Source: Myxococcota bacterium
GTDB taxonomy: Bacteria; Myxococcota_A; UBA9160; UBA6930
NCBI GenBank assembly: GCA_028277885.1
Contig: JANQFK010000023.1
Location: forward strand, 1-64,000
Length of the DNA stretch: 64,000 nucleotides
Direction: 5' to 3'
Shown here piece after piece: positions 39,969-49,356 of this stretch. A program made the translations under genes and the position numbers. Within the stretch, counting starts at the first letter, position 1; each line of letters begins with the position of its first letter. The notes under the pieces are model-generated. The model was not told where the DNA came from, searched no databases, and saw only the letters and a program-made list of their open reading frames with translations.

Positions 39969-40267
39969 GTGGGTCGCCACCTCGTCGGCATCGGGGTCGC
40001 GCTCGTCTTCGCGCTGCTCCCGGGGCGCGAGGCCGGCGCACTCGCCCCTACCGGAAGCCTCGGCTTCACGATCGGCCCCGTTCCGGAGCTCTCCATCGCG
40101 GGCGGCGGTGACGGCGTCTCCACCCCGACGAGCGTCGAGGTCGGGCCGAACGCCGACTTCGCGGCCCTGCTCTCGCTCCCACTGCCGAGTTCCACGCCGG
40201 GAGGCGGGACCACGTTCCCCGCCTTCCCGCGGCGAGCCCGGGCGGGCGGGACGCGGGGATGGCCTAG
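39969..40267 (+). pseudogene. Truncated secreted-protein gene
   Basis: From GTG 39969 the frame gives a signal peptide (VGIGVALVFALLPGREAGALA) and a Gly/Ser/Thr-rich start (GSLGFTIGPVPELSIAGGGD, then SVEVGPNADFA). It then dissolves into low-quality sequence and runs on into the next gene. A stop in another frame lies at 40265. It probably is the remnant of a larger surface protein. Confidence 0.4.
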
Positions 40268-40288
40268 ACTCGCCGCGGGAGGATCCCG

Positions 40289-41410
40289 ATGCGTCTCGTC
40301 GGCCGCCTGCTCGCCGGCCTGGTCGTGCTCATCGCCCTCGTGCTCGTCGCCGCCAAGCTCCGCTACGGCGGGGGCGAGCCGTTCCCCGACGTGAGCACGG
40401 CGCCGGCGGTGTCCGAGGTCGAGGTCGCCGCCACCCTCGACCTGCCGCCGGGCTGCGTGACCGTCACCCCGGACGGACGCGTCTTCTTCGACACCCACCC
40501 GTTCTCGGCGCCGGGCCGCTTCGGCGCGCCCCACGTCTTCGAGCTGGTGGACGGCGAGGCGCGACCCTGGCCCAGCGTCGAGGGCCAGGACCTCTTCGTC
40601 GCCCCCTTCGGCATCACGGCGGACCGGCGCGGGCGGCTCTGGATCACGGAGCCCGCCACCCTGGATCGCAGCGCCACCCGCCTGCTCGCCTTCGACGTGG
40701 CGAGCGGCGAGCTCGTCTTCGAGCACACCCTCCCCGACGGCGAGGCGCGCTTCGCCCAGGACCTGCGCGTGAGCCCCGACGGGCGCCACCTGGTGCTCGC
40801 GGACACCGGCGCCTTCAGCTTCACGCCGGGCCAGCTGCTGGTCTTCGACATCGAGCGCCGCGAGGTCGTGCGCCGCTTCCGTCACGAGTCCCTCGACCCC
40901 CAGGGCTGGTACATCGAGCGCTTCGATGGCGAGCCCCACCGGGTGGGCTGGGGGCTGCTGACCTTCCAGGTGGGCGTCGACGGCCTGAGCTTCGGCCCCG
41001 ACGGCCGCTGGCTCTACTACGCCACCATGTCCCACGACACGCTGTACCGGGTTCCCGCGGACCGGCTGCTCGACCCCGCGGTGGGCGACGAGGCCCTCGC
41101 CGGCGCCATCCAGGCGATCGGCCGCAAGCCCCAGAGCGATGGCATCGCGACCACCGCCGACGGGCGGATCCTGCTCACCGACGTGGAGAACGGCGGCATC
41201 GCCGAGATGACGCCCGAGGGCGCGCTGCGCACGCTCACCCGGTCCGAGGACGTGGTCTGGGCCGACTCCGTCGAGGTGGGGCCGGACGGGAGCGTGTGGT
41301 TCACGGACAGCGCGATCCCCGCCTACCTCCAGCAGACGATGGTGCCGCCGCCGCGCGAGGTGCTCGACGCTGCCGGTCCCTACCGCCTCTACCGCTTCCG
41401 CACGCCCTGA
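40289..41410 (+). CDS. Membrane-anchored SMP-30/major-royal-jelly-type propeller protein
   Basis: The 373-residue protein has one N-terminal membrane helix (LAGLVVLIALVLVAAKL). A six-bladed propeller follows: FGITADRRGRLWITEPATLD, LRVSPDGRHLVLADTGAFSF, DGLSFGPDGRWLYYATMSHDTLYRV, SDGIATTADGRILLTDVENGG and SVEVGPDGSVWFTDSAIP. The Asp-Gly and Asn/Glu positions fit gluconolactonase or royal-jelly (yellow) family proteins. Some members hydrolyse lactones. The active metal site is not obvious. An SD GGGAGGA is upstream. It lies 10 bases before an LLM oxidoreductase, so they may work together. Confidence 0.75.
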   Translation: MRLVGRLLAGLVVLIALVLVAAKLRYGGGEPFPDVSTAPAVSEVEVAATLDLPPGCVTVTPDGRVFFDTHPFSAPGRFGAPHVFELVDGEARPWPSVEGQDLFVAPFGITADRRGRLWITEPATLDRSATRLLAFDVASGELVFEHTLPDGEARFAQDLRVSPDGRHLVLADTGAFSFTPGQLLVFDIERREVVRRFRHESLDPQGWYIERFDGEPHRVGWGLLTFQVGVDGLSFGPDGRWLYYATMSHDTLYRVPADRLLDPAVGDEALAGAIQAIGRKPQSDGIATTADGRILLTDVENGGIAEMTPEGALRTLTRSEDVVWADSVEVGPDGSVWFTDSAIPAYLQQTMVPPPREVLDAAGPYRLYRFRTP

Positions 41411-41420
41411 GGAGCCCCGG

Positions 41421-42374
41421 ATGCCCCGACCCTTCCGCTTCGGAGTCCAGTTCCACGCCCTCTCGCCGGACACCTGGAAGGAGGACGTGCGCCGCGTCGA
41501 GTCCCTCGGCTACTCGACGCTCTTCTTCCCGGACCACTTCGGCGACCAGTGGGACCCCACGGCGTCGATCGCGGCCGTGGGCGCGGCCACCGAGAGGCTC
41601 CACGTCGGCACGCTCGTCTACGACGTCGACTACCGGCACCCGGTGGTGTTCGCCAAGCAGGCCGCCACCATCCAGCTGCTGACCGGAGGCCGCCACGAGT
41701 TCGGCTTCGGCGCGGGCTGGATGGAGAGCGACTACCGCGAGGCGGGAATCCCCTACGACCGCCCGGGCGTGCGCATCGAGCGGATGGAGGAGGCGATCCA
41801 GATCATCCGCAGCCTCTGGACCCGGGAGCGCACGAGCTTCGAGGGCCGGCACTACCGGGTGCAGGACGTGGCCCAGGCCGCGGTCGGCCAGGATCCGAGC
41901 GCGCCGCCGAAGATCCTGATCGGCGGGGGAGGGCGCCGCGTGCTCTCCATCGCCGGCCGCCACGCCGACATCGTGGGCATCAACCCGAAGATGGTCGAGG
42001 GCCGGATCGTGCCCGAGACCGTGCGCGACCTCGACCCGGTACGGGTGCGCGAGAAGGTCGCCTGGGTGCGCGAGGCTGCGGAGAAGGCCGGGCGCGACGC
42101 CGACCTGCTCGAGCTCAACACCCTCGCCTTCGTGGTGGCGGTGACCGACGACCCCTCGGGCCTGCGACGCGCCCTGGGGGCCGGCTCCGGCATGACCGAG
42201 GACGAGGTGGCGGCCTGCCCGATCTTCCTGACCGGCTCGGCGAGCGAGATCCGCGACCGGCTGGAGAAGCGCCGCGAGGAGACGGGCATCAACTACGTCG
42301 TGGTCTCGGCCCAGGCCCACGCCGCCCTGGAGTCCTTCGCCGAGGCCGTGGTGGAGCCCCTCGCCGGGCGCTAG
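41421..42374 (+). CDS. LLM class (F420-dependent type) oxidoreductase
   Basis: The 317-residue protein is a luciferase-like TIM barrel of the MSMEG_2516 (F420) subgroup. It shows FGVQFHALSPDTWKEDVRRVESLGYSTLFFPDHF, then LTGGRHEFGFGAGWMESDYREAGIPYDRPGVRIERMEEAI and a long helical end. It likely uses coenzyme F420 (or FMN) to oxidise or reduce a carbon-oxygen compound. The substrate is unknown. It lies 10 bases after the propeller gene. Confidence 0.85.
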   Translation: MPRPFRFGVQFHALSPDTWKEDVRRVESLGYSTLFFPDHFGDQWDPTASIAAVGAATERLHVGTLVYDVDYRHPVVFAKQAATIQLLTGGRHEFGFGAGWMESDYREAGIPYDRPGVRIERMEEAIQIIRSLWTRERTSFEGRHYRVQDVAQAAVGQDPSAPPKILIGGGGRRVLSIAGRHADIVGINPKMVEGRIVPETVRDLDPVRVREKVAWVREAAEKAGRDADLLELNTLAFVVAVTDDPSGLRRALGAGSGMTEDEVAACPIFLTGSASEIRDRLEKRREETGINYVVVSAQAHAALESFAEAVVEPLAGR

Positions 42375-42489
42375 GCGGCGGGCTCCCGCGCCCGGTGGCG
42401 GCGCCCGGCCCGGGCCAGGCCGAGCAGCCCCAGGCCCGTCGGCAGGGCGCGCCGTCGTAGGGGGTCGGCCCGAGCTGCTCGACCAGGAA

Positions 42490-43155
42490 TCAGCCTGCGG
42501 GACCCTCGAGCACGTCCAGGGTGGCGCCGTGGAGGCCGCGCTTGAGCTGGGTCATCACCGGCCCGGCCTTCCCCGCCAGGGCCTGGGCGCGCTCGACGGC
42601 CCGCTCGAGCACCTCCTCCTCGCCGGCCGTCGCGTCCACGATGCCGAGGGCCCGCGCGGCTTCGCCGCCGTAGCGCGCTCCGCTCACCACGGCCTCGTGG
42701 GCGACCGGGCCGGGCAGGCGGGCCTGGATCAGGGCCGTCATGCCGGGATGCAGGGGCAGGCCGAGATCGACCTCGGGGAGACAGAAGTAGCCGCGGTCGG
42801 CGCGCATCACCCGGGCGTCGTGGGCCAGCGCCAGCATGCCGCCCGCCGCGAAGGCGTGGCCGTTCAGCGCCGCCACCGTGTAGGCGGGAAAGGCGAGCAC
42901 CCGCGCGAAGGTGCGCAGCACGCCGGCGAGGAGCGCCCCGGCGTCCTCCTTGCCCGGCCCGCCCATCCACTCGAGGTCGAGCCCGTTCGAGTAGAACTTG
43001 CCCTCGCCGGTGGTGACCAGCGCGCAGGGCCTGCCCGCGCCCTCCACTTCGTCGAGGGCGCGCCCCAGCTCCCGGATGAAGTCCGGGTCGAAGCGGTTCT
43101 CGCCGGCCCGCATGCCCAGGACGAAGACGTCCCCGCGGCGCTCGAGCTCGATCAC
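42490..43155 (-). CDS. Enoyl-CoA hydratase/isomerase (crotonase) family protein
   Basis: The 221-residue protein is a short crotonase. It shows FVLGMRAGENRFDPDFIRELGRAL, the CoA-binding GEGKFYSNGLDLEWM, and the oxyanion-hole loop NGHAFAAGGMLALAHDARV. LPEVDLGLPLHPGMTALI follows, where the catalytic Glu is in the second hydrogen-bonding position as in peroxisomal or delta3-enoyl-CoA isomerases. Family members hydrate or shift the double bond of enoyl-CoAs. The GTG start overlaps the stop of the RND pump by 4 bases, so it is expressed with the efflux genes, an odd pairing. Confidence 0.8.
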   Translation of the reverse strand: MIELERRGDVFVLGMRAGENRFDPDFIRELGRALDEVEGAGRPCALVTTGEGKFYSNGLDLEWMGGPGKEDAGALLAGVLRTFARVLAFPAYTVAALNGHAFAAGGMLALAHDARVMRADRGYFCLPEVDLGLPLHPGMTALIQARLPGPVAHEAVVSGARYGGEAARALGIVDATAGEEEVLERAVERAQALAGKAGPVMTQLKRGLHGATLDVLEGPAG

Positions 43156-46100
43156 GGCGCCGAGCCGGGCCCCGGCGGGTCCGAGGGGATGCGGTAGAAG
43201 ACGGTGTAGAGCACGGGCACGACGACCATGGTGAGCAGCGTCGCGAACAGCAGGCCCGCGATGATGGTCACCGCCATGGCGACGAAGAACGCATCGAAGA
43301 CCAGCGGGATCATGCCGAGGGCCGTCGTGGCGGCCGCCATGCCCACGGGCCGCAGGCGGCTGATCCCCGAGTCCACCACGGCCTCGAGGGGAGCCTTGCC
43401 CTCGCCGAGCTCGAGGTTGATCTGGTCGATCAGCACGATGGCGTTCTTGATCAGCATCCCCGACAGGCTCATGAAGCCGAGCAGCGCCATGAAGCCGAAG
43501 GGCTGCCGCGTGGCGAGCAGCCCCGCGGTGACCCCGATCAGGGCCAGGGGCACGCACAGCCAGATGATGGCGGGCTGGCGCAGCGAGTTGAACAGCGCGA
43601 TCACGATCAGGACCATGACGAGGAAGAAGGACGGGATGCCCGCCGCGATGCCCGCCTGGGCGTCGGCGGAGTCCTCGTACTCGCCGCCCCACTCGAGCCC
43701 GTAGCCCGGCGGAAGCTCGAGGGCCTCGATCTGCGGGCGGATCCGCGCGAAGAGCTTGCTCGCCGGCCCCTCCCTGGGGTCGGCGAACACGGTGATGGTC
43801 CGCTTGCGGTCGCGGCGGATGATGATCTCGTCCTCGAAGCCGGTCTCGAAGCCCGACACGACCTGGCGGATCGGGATGAAGCGCCCCGCCGTCGGACTCC
43901 AGACCTGGAGGTTCTTCATGCTCGACACGTCGCTGCGCTCGGCCTCCGGGGCCCGCAGCACGATCGGGAGCAGCAGGTCGCCCTCGCGGTAGACGCCGAC
44001 CCGCTGGCCCTCGAAGCCCTGGAGGAGCGCCGACGCCACGTCGGTGCGCCGCACCCCGGCCAGGTTCGCCTGCTGCTCGGCGAACTGGGGCACCGAGACC
44101 TTGACGCGCTGGCGCCAGTCCGTGCGGATCCCCTTGGCGTTGCCGTCGGCGTGGAGGATCGCCTCGGTCTCGGCGGCGAGGCCGCGCAGCACGTCGGCGT
44201 CGGGGCCCGAGAGCCGGGCCCGGATCTTCCCGTTGGAGCCCGGTCCGAGCTCGAAGCGCGAGACGAAGCTCAGCACGTCGGGGTGCTGCTCCGCCAGGAA
44301 GGCCTCGAGCTCCGGGATCAGGGCGTCCATGCGGGAGGCGTCGTCCACGTCCACCAGCAGCTGGGCGTAGGCGGCGTTGGTCTTCTCGGGCGTGTAGGTG
44401 AGCAGGAAGCGCAGGCCGCCCTTGCCGACCAGGGAGGTCGCGTGGGTGACGCCCTCCCGGGCCAGGATCTCCTCCTCGACCTCGGCCACGAGGGCCACGG
44501 TGTCGTCGATGTGGGTGCCCTGGGTGAGCCACAGGTCCACCATGAACTGGGGCCGCGTGGAGGGCGGGAAGAAGCTGCGGTCCACCCGGCCGAAGCCCAC
44601 CAGGGCGATCGCGAAGAGCGCCACCACCCCGCCCAGGGTGGCCCAGCGCGCACGGATGCAGCCCCGCAGCAGCCGCTCGTAGGCGCCGTAGAAGCCGCCG
44701 CGCTCGGCCTCGCCCGGGCCCCCTTCGCCGGCGGCGGCGCTCTCGGACGGCTTCAGGAACATCACGCACAGCAGCGGCGTCACGGTCACCGCCGTCACCC
44801 AGCTCAGGAAGAGCGACAGGAACACCACCTGGAAGAGCGAGCGACAGAACTCCCCCGTCGAGTCCTCGGAGGTGCCGATGGCGGCGAAGGCGAGCACGGC
44901 CACCGCCGTGGCACCGAGCAGGGGCATGGCGGACTGCTTCACCACCTCCGAGGCGGCGCGCTCGGCGTCCACCCCCTGCTCGAGCTTCACCAGCACGCCG
45001 TCCACCACCACGATGGCGTTGTCGACCAGCATGCCGAGGGCGATGATGAGCGCGCCGAGGGAGATGCGCTCGAGCGCCACCTCCCAGGGCCCCATGAAGA
45101 TGAAGGTCCCGCAGATGGTGAGGAACAGGACGAAGCCGATCAGCAGCCCGCTGCGCAGCCCCATGAAGAACAGCAGCACCACGACGACGATCACCACCGC
45201 CTGGAGCAGACTCACCACGAAGCCCTGGATGGCGACGGTCACGGCCTCGGACTGGAGCGAGACGATGCCGGCCTCGATGCCGAGAGGGATCTGGGAGAGG
45301 AGCTCCTGCATGCGTTCGCCGAGGGCCTCGCCCATGGTGACGACGTTCCCCCCGGAGACGGTGGAGATCCCGATCCCGATGGCGACCTTGCCGTCGTACC
45401 GGACCAGATGGTCCTGGGGCTCCAGGTAGCCGCGCCGGATCCGGGCCACGTCCCCGAGGTAGATCTGGCGGTCCGAGTCGCCGCTGATGAGCAGCGACTC
45501 GAAGGCCTGCACGGAGCCGAGGCTCCCGGTGGGGAGCACGGCGATGAACTCCTGCCCGACCTTCACCCGGCCGGCGTCGGCCACCACGTTCTTCTGGCGC
45601 AGGTCGTCCACGATCTCGGCCGGGGGGATCCCCAGCTGGGACATGCGGTCGCGGTCGAACTCGATGTAGATCGCCTCGGTGCGCTCGCCGAAGGTCTCGA
45701 CCCGCGCCACGTCCTCCACGAGGACCAGCTCGCGGCGCAGCAGGTCCACCACCTCCTTCAGCTCGGCGTAGTCGTACTCGTCGCCGTAGATGACGAAGAA
45801 CACGCCGAAGACGTCGCCGTAGTCGTCCACCACCACCGAGGGCCCGGCGCCGGGGGGCAGCCGCCCCTGGGCGTCGTTCACCTTGCGGCGCAGCTCGTCC
45901 CAGACCTGGGGCAGGGAGCTCTTGTCGTACTTGTCCTGGATGGTGACGGTCAGGGTCGAGAGCCCGCGGTCGGACTTCGACTCGATCTCCTTCAGCTGCC
46001 CGAGCTGCTGCACGGCCAGCTCGAGCTCGTCGGTCACCTCCTCCTCCACCTCGGCCGCCGATGCGCCCGGGTAGGGGGTGATGACCAGGGCGTCCTTGAT

Positions 46101-46223
46101 GGTGAACTCCGGGTCCTCGAGCCGGCTCAGCTGGTTGTAGGCCTGGAGGCCCGCGCCCAGCATGACCACGGTGAGCACCAGGGTGACGGTGCGGCGGCGG
46201 ATGGCGAAGCCGGCGATGTCCAC
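43152..46223 (-). CDS. RND family efflux transporter permease
   Basis: The 1023-residue protein has the RND layout: helix 1 IRRRTVTLVLTVVMLGAGLQ, two large periplasmic loops, and twelve helices. Helix 4 contains GMLVDNAIVVVDGVL, where the proton-relay Asp-Asp of AcrB is Asp-Asn, as in many HAE-type relatives. TM10-TM11 carries GFMSLSGMLIKNAIVLIDQI. It extrudes hydrophobic compounds from the periplasm, with the adaptor encoded upstream. No TolC-type gene is adjacent. It starts with GTG 46223. Confidence 0.92.
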   Translation of the reverse strand: MDIAGFAIRRRTVTLVLTVVMLGAGLQAYNQLSRLEDPEFTIKDALVITPYPGASAAEVEEEVTDELELAVQQLGQLKEIESKSDRGLSTLTVTIQDKYDKSSLPQVWDELRRKVNDAQGRLPPGAGPSVVVDDYGDVFGVFFVIYGDEYDYAELKEVVDLLRRELVLVEDVARVETFGERTEAIYIEFDRDRMSQLGIPPAEIVDDLRQKNVVADAGRVKVGQEFIAVLPTGSLGSVQAFESLLISGDSDRQIYLGDVARIRRGYLEPQDHLVRYDGKVAIGIGISTVSGGNVVTMGEALGERMQELLSQIPLGIEAGIVSLQSEAVTVAIQGFVVSLLQAVVIVVVVLLFFMGLRSGLLIGFVLFLTICGTFIFMGPWEVALERISLGALIIALGMLVDNAIVVVDGVLVKLEQGVDAERAASEVVKQSAMPLLGATAVAVLAFAAIGTSEDSTGEFCRSLFQVVFLSLFLSWVTAVTVTPLLCVMFLKPSESAAAGEGGPGEAERGGFYGAYERLLRGCIRARWATLGGVVALFAIALVGFGRVDRSFFPPSTRPQFMVDLWLTQGTHIDDTVALVAEVEEEILAREGVTHATSLVGKGGLRFLLTYTPEKTNAAYAQLLVDVDDASRMDALIPELEAFLAEQHPDVLSFVSRFELGPGSNGKIRARLSGPDADVLRGLAAETEAILHADGNAKGIRTDWRQRVKVSVPQFAEQQANLAGVRRTDVASALLQGFEGQRVGVYREGDLLLPIVLRAPEAERSDVSSMKNLQVWSPTAGRFIPIRQVVSGFETGFEDEIIIRRDRKRTITVFADPREGPASKLFARIRPQIEALELPPGYGLEWGGEYEDSADAQAGIAAGIPSFFLVMVLIVIALFNSLRQPAIIWLCVPLALIGVTAGLLATRQPFGFMALLGFMSLSGMLIKNAIVLIDQINLELGEGKAPLEAVVDSGISRLRPVGMAAATTALGMIPLVFDAFFVAMAVTIIAGLLFATLLTMVVVPVLYTVFYRIPSDPPGPGSAP

Positions 46224-46233
46224 GGGTGGGCGC

Positions 46234-47313
46234 CTACTCCTCGAGCCGGCGCACTTCCATGCCCTCGCGGAGCTGGTGCACGCCGGAGACCGCGACCCAG
46301 TCGCCCTGGCGCAGGCCCGCGTGCACCGCGAGGCTGGATCCCGAGAGCTCCCCGATCTCCACGACCCGGCGCCGGGCGCGCAGGGTCTCGGGCTCGATCA
46401 GCCACACGAAGGGCTCGCCGCTCTCGTCGGTGCGCACCACCCGGGCGGGCAGGTTCACGCCGCTCGGCTCGTCGCTGCGGAAGGTGAGGATGGCCCGGGC
46501 CGTCATGCCGGGGTAGATGCTCGCCCGCTCGGGGGCCTGGAACGTGAGGGTCCCGGTGAAGGTGCGGGTGGAGGGATCGGCGGTGGTGGAGAACTCGGTG
46601 AGGCGGGCTGGGATGCGCAGCGAGGGAAACGCGCTGACCACCACCTCCGGGCTCAGGCGCCGGGTCGCCTCCTCGGGGCTGGAGTCGCCTTCGCCCAGTG
46701 CGAGGTCGGCCTCCGGCACGCTCACCACGAGCTCCAGGTGGGACAGGTCCTGGATGGTGACCACCGGCTCCTTGGCCTGGACGTTCTGGAAGTCGTCCAC
46801 CAGCTTGCGCGCCACCCGGCCGGTGAAGGGCGCGCGCAGCTCGGTGTCGGACACGGCCTTCTTGCGGATGTTCACCTCGGCCTGGGCCTGGTCGAAGCGG
46901 GCCCGGGCGTCGGTGATCTCCTGCTGGGAGACGGCGCCGCTCTTGCCCGCCTCGAGGACGCGGTTCAGGAACGCCCGGGCCCGGTCGCGCTCCGCGCGCT
47001 GGGACGCCAGCGCGTTCTGGTAGTCCCGGGCGTCGAGGCGCGCGAGCAGCGTCCCCTCGACGACGTCCTGGCCCTCGTCCACCGGGAACTCGATGACGAC
47101 GCCCGCGACCTCGAAGGCCACGTCGGCCTGGCGGGCCGCCGCCACCTTGCCGGGGTAGTCGTAGGGGATGCCCGCCGCCGCGTTCTCGATCTCGAGGACC
47201 TTGACCGGCCGCACCGGGGGCGGCTTCTCCACCGGGGGCTCGGAGCAGGCCGCGAGGAGCGGCCCGAAGAGGGCGGCCGCCGCGAGGCGAAGGAGGTCGG
47301 AAGGGGGGCGCAT
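46234..47313 (-). CDS. RND periplasmic adaptor (membrane fusion) subunit
   Basis: The 359-residue protein has a lipoprotein signal (LFGPLLAACSEPP). It then has the MFP order of beta-barrel, lipoyl and hairpin domains: DYPGKVAAARQADVAFEVAGVVIEFPVDEGQDVVEGTLLARLD, a coiled coil around residues 95-150, and ELRAPFTGRVARKLVDDFQNV. It links the RND pump to an outer-membrane channel. Eleven bases separate it from the pump start. It diverges from a VOC gene, with a 113-base gap. Confidence 0.92.
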   Translation of the reverse strand: MRPPSDLLRLAAAALFGPLLAACSEPPVEKPPPVRPVKVLEIENAAAGIPYDYPGKVAAARQADVAFEVAGVVIEFPVDEGQDVVEGTLLARLDARDYQNALASQRAERDRARAFLNRVLEAGKSGAVSQQEITDARARFDQAQAEVNIRKKAVSDTELRAPFTGRVARKLVDDFQNVQAKEPVVTIQDLSHLELVVSVPEADLALGEGDSSPEEATRRLSPEVVVSAFPSLRIPARLTEFSTTADPSTRTFTGTLTFQAPERASIYPGMTARAILTFRSDEPSGVNLPARVVRTDESGEPFVWLIEPETLRARRRVVEIGELSGSSLAVHAGLRQGDWVAVSGVHQLREGMEVRRLEE

Positions 47314-47426
47314 CGGGGCTCCTGGCGGCTCACGGCCGGAGGCCCACCATAGCCAAGCTTCGGCCCTGCGGGGGACCTGCCGGCACCCTGGCCGACGCGC
47401 ACGGGGAGCCCCATCCTCCCTTCGCC

Positions 47427-47786
47427 ATGGCGGGCGTCCCCACCATCGAGGCGGTCAAGTTCGTGCTGATGGTCCAGGAGATGGACCGCGCCCGGGCGTT
47501 CTACCGCGACGTGCTGGGCCTGCGCGAGGTCCTGCACACGCCCCTGTGGAGCGAGCTCGCCCACGGCGACGCCATCGTGGCGCTCCACGCCGGCGGCGGG
47601 GAGGGCTACCGGGGGACCGGCCTGAGCTTCCAGGTCGAGGACATCCAGGCGGCCTGCGACGCGGCCGTGGCCGGCGGGGCCACCCTGCGCCGGGGCCCGG
47701 AGCACCGGCCCGGGGATCCCGTGAAGCTGGCCGAGCTCGCGGACCCCGAGGGCAACGGCTTCCTGCTCAGCGAGAGCGTGCTCTGA
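47427..47786 (+). CDS. VOC family protein (glyoxalase/bleomycin-resistance type)
   Basis: The 119-residue single-domain protein has the VOC pattern VKFVLMVQEMDRARAFYRDVLGL, then ELAHGDAIVALHAGGGEGY and a final KLAELADPEGNGFLLSE. The metal-binding His and Glu positions are approximately conserved. The function could be detoxification or isomerisation, but the substrate is unknown. It stands alone, divergent from the efflux adaptor. Confidence 0.8.
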   Translation: MAGVPTIEAVKFVLMVQEMDRARAFYRDVLGLREVLHTPLWSELAHGDAIVALHAGGGEGYRGTGLSFQVEDIQAACDAAVAGGATLRRGPEHRPGDPVKLAELADPEGNGFLLSESVL

Positions 47787-47804
47787 GGCGGCGGCGCGGC
47801 CGCC

Positions 47805-49310
47805 TCAGCGGATCGGCTGGAAGGCCACCAGGGCGTCGCGCTCGGCGGCGCCGCCCAGGCCGTGGCCCGGCAGCACCATGTCGAGGGTGCCCACCTCGTC
47901 GTGGAGCGCGAGGTAGTTCAGCACGATCGCCTCGGCGAGCAGGGACACGTTGTTGCTGACCCGCGTGGCGCCGGTCTCGACGGTTCCGCTCGAGCGGAAA
48001 TGGCCGATCTGCTGCTGGGCCGGGGTGGCCAGCTGGGGCGGGCCCGCGGGGTCGTAGATCAGCATGAACACCGCGGCGGTGCCCGAGTTGTCGGACTTCC
48101 AGATCCCCTTGCCGCGGCCCTCGGCCGAGTTGTCGAGCACGCCGTCGCAGGCCACGGAGCCGTCGCTGAACACGTAGAGCATCAGCTGCTGGCTGCGGCG
48201 CGCCGCGTACTCGAGCACGGCGCCCATGGCCTGGCCGGCCTGGAAGTCGCGGATCTCCCCGGTGGCGCGGGTGCTGTCGTGGTAGTCGTAGCCGCCGAAC
48301 TCGATGGTGCCCGCGCCGGCGAAGCCGTTCACCACGAGCTTCATCACCGCCGAGGTCTTGCGGAACTTGCTCTCGTTCAGCTCGGCCGCGGTGAAGATGC
48401 TCGCCGCCTGGCCGACGATCTCGGTGTCGAGGAGCGGATCGACGACGTCGGGGTTGCCGAAGTTCTCCACCAGGTAGGTGCTCTCGACGAAGCCGCAGCG
48501 GATCAGCTCCTGGATCAGGGCCTCCTCGTTCATCTTGTCGACCTTCGTCTGGCTGATCTGCTCCACGGCCCGCATCACGGCGGCGGCCTCGTTCTGGTCG
48601 AGCAGGTTCACCAGCTTGCCCGTGTCGATCAGCCCCGTGGCGTCGCTCGGCCGGTCCACCTTCACCGGGCGCACCGTCGGGTCGATCATCGACATGGGCG
48701 CCACGGAGCGTCCACCGGACTCGGAGCTCTCGGTCCCGATCAGGGTCACCAGGCTGCCGTTGGCCCCCGCCTTGTTGATCCCGTACATCGGGTTGTGGGG
48801 GTTGTTCTGGGTGTCGTTGTCCGAGCGCGTGCAGATCACCGAGCCGTTCACGTTGGCCCGGGTGGTGGCGGACGTCTTGTCGAGGATGCCGCGCAGGAAG
48901 GCGCTGTCCGAGTGGAAGGGCAGGCCCAGCTCGGTGTTGATCTGGCCCGCCAGGCTGGGGACCATGTCCGCGGGCAGGCCGAGCTTCAGGTAGCCGTCGT
49001 CGCTCAGGAAGTCCATCGGCCCACCGGCGCCGCCGACCAGCACGTTGGAGCCCGCCACGCTGGCGCCCCCGGCGAGGTCGAAGCACACGAAGGGGATGCG
49101 CCCGGCACCGGCGGTGATGCCGCAGTCCAGGGCCTGGGCCCGGGCCGCACCGCCGTTCTTCCCCAGCAGCCCGAACAGGCTGGGCGACGCCACTATGGCC
49201 GCCCCGGTGAGGAAGCCCTGGGCGAGGAAGTCCCGCCGGGTCACCGGACGCCGGTGGTCCGGGTGACGCATGGGAGTGTTGGGATCGGTCGCCGCTCTGG
49301 ATTTGCTCAT
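47805..49310 (-). CDS. Tat-exported DUF1501-like protein
   Basis: The 501-residue protein begins with RRPVTRRDFLAQGFLTGAAIV, a Tat signal. The mature part has DUF1501-type features: FDLAGGASVAGSN, SDNDTQNNPHNPMYGINKAGANG, FGGYDYHDSTRATGEIRDFQAG and MLYVFSDGSVACDGVLDNSAEG. DUF1501 proteins occur beside cytochrome-like DUF1800/DUF1588 genes and are thought to be exported alkaline-phosphatase-superfamily relatives. The role here is unknown. It follows the LamG protein gene by 46 bases. Confidence 0.75.
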   Translation of the reverse strand: MSKSRAATDPNTPMRHPDHRRPVTRRDFLAQGFLTGAAIVASPSLFGLLGKNGGAARAQALDCGITAGAGRIPFVCFDLAGGASVAGSNVLVGGAGGPMDFLSDDGYLKLGLPADMVPSLAGQINTELGLPFHSDSAFLRGILDKTSATTRANVNGSVICTRSDNDTQNNPHNPMYGINKAGANGSLVTLIGTESSESGGRSVAPMSMIDPTVRPVKVDRPSDATGLIDTGKLVNLLDQNEAAAVMRAVEQISQTKVDKMNEEALIQELIRCGFVESTYLVENFGNPDVVDPLLDTEIVGQAASIFTAAELNESKFRKTSAVMKLVVNGFAGAGTIEFGGYDYHDSTRATGEIRDFQAGQAMGAVLEYAARRSQQLMLYVFSDGSVACDGVLDNSAEGRGKGIWKSDNSGTAAVFMLIYDPAGPPQLATPAQQQIGHFRSSGTVETGATRVSNNVSLLAEAIVLNYLALHDEVGTLDMVLPGHGLGGAAERDALVAFQPIR

Positions 49311-49356
49311 GACGGTCCCCGTTTCGGGTTTCTCTCCAGGTCTCGCCGGGTCCGGG

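Noticed and set aside
42371..42450. A minus-strand PEP-CTERM-like remnant ending ARAGRRHRAREP after PTGLGLLGL
   Set aside because: The hydrophobic run is short and there is no PEP motif or gene body. It is a possible remnant only, so it was not listed.
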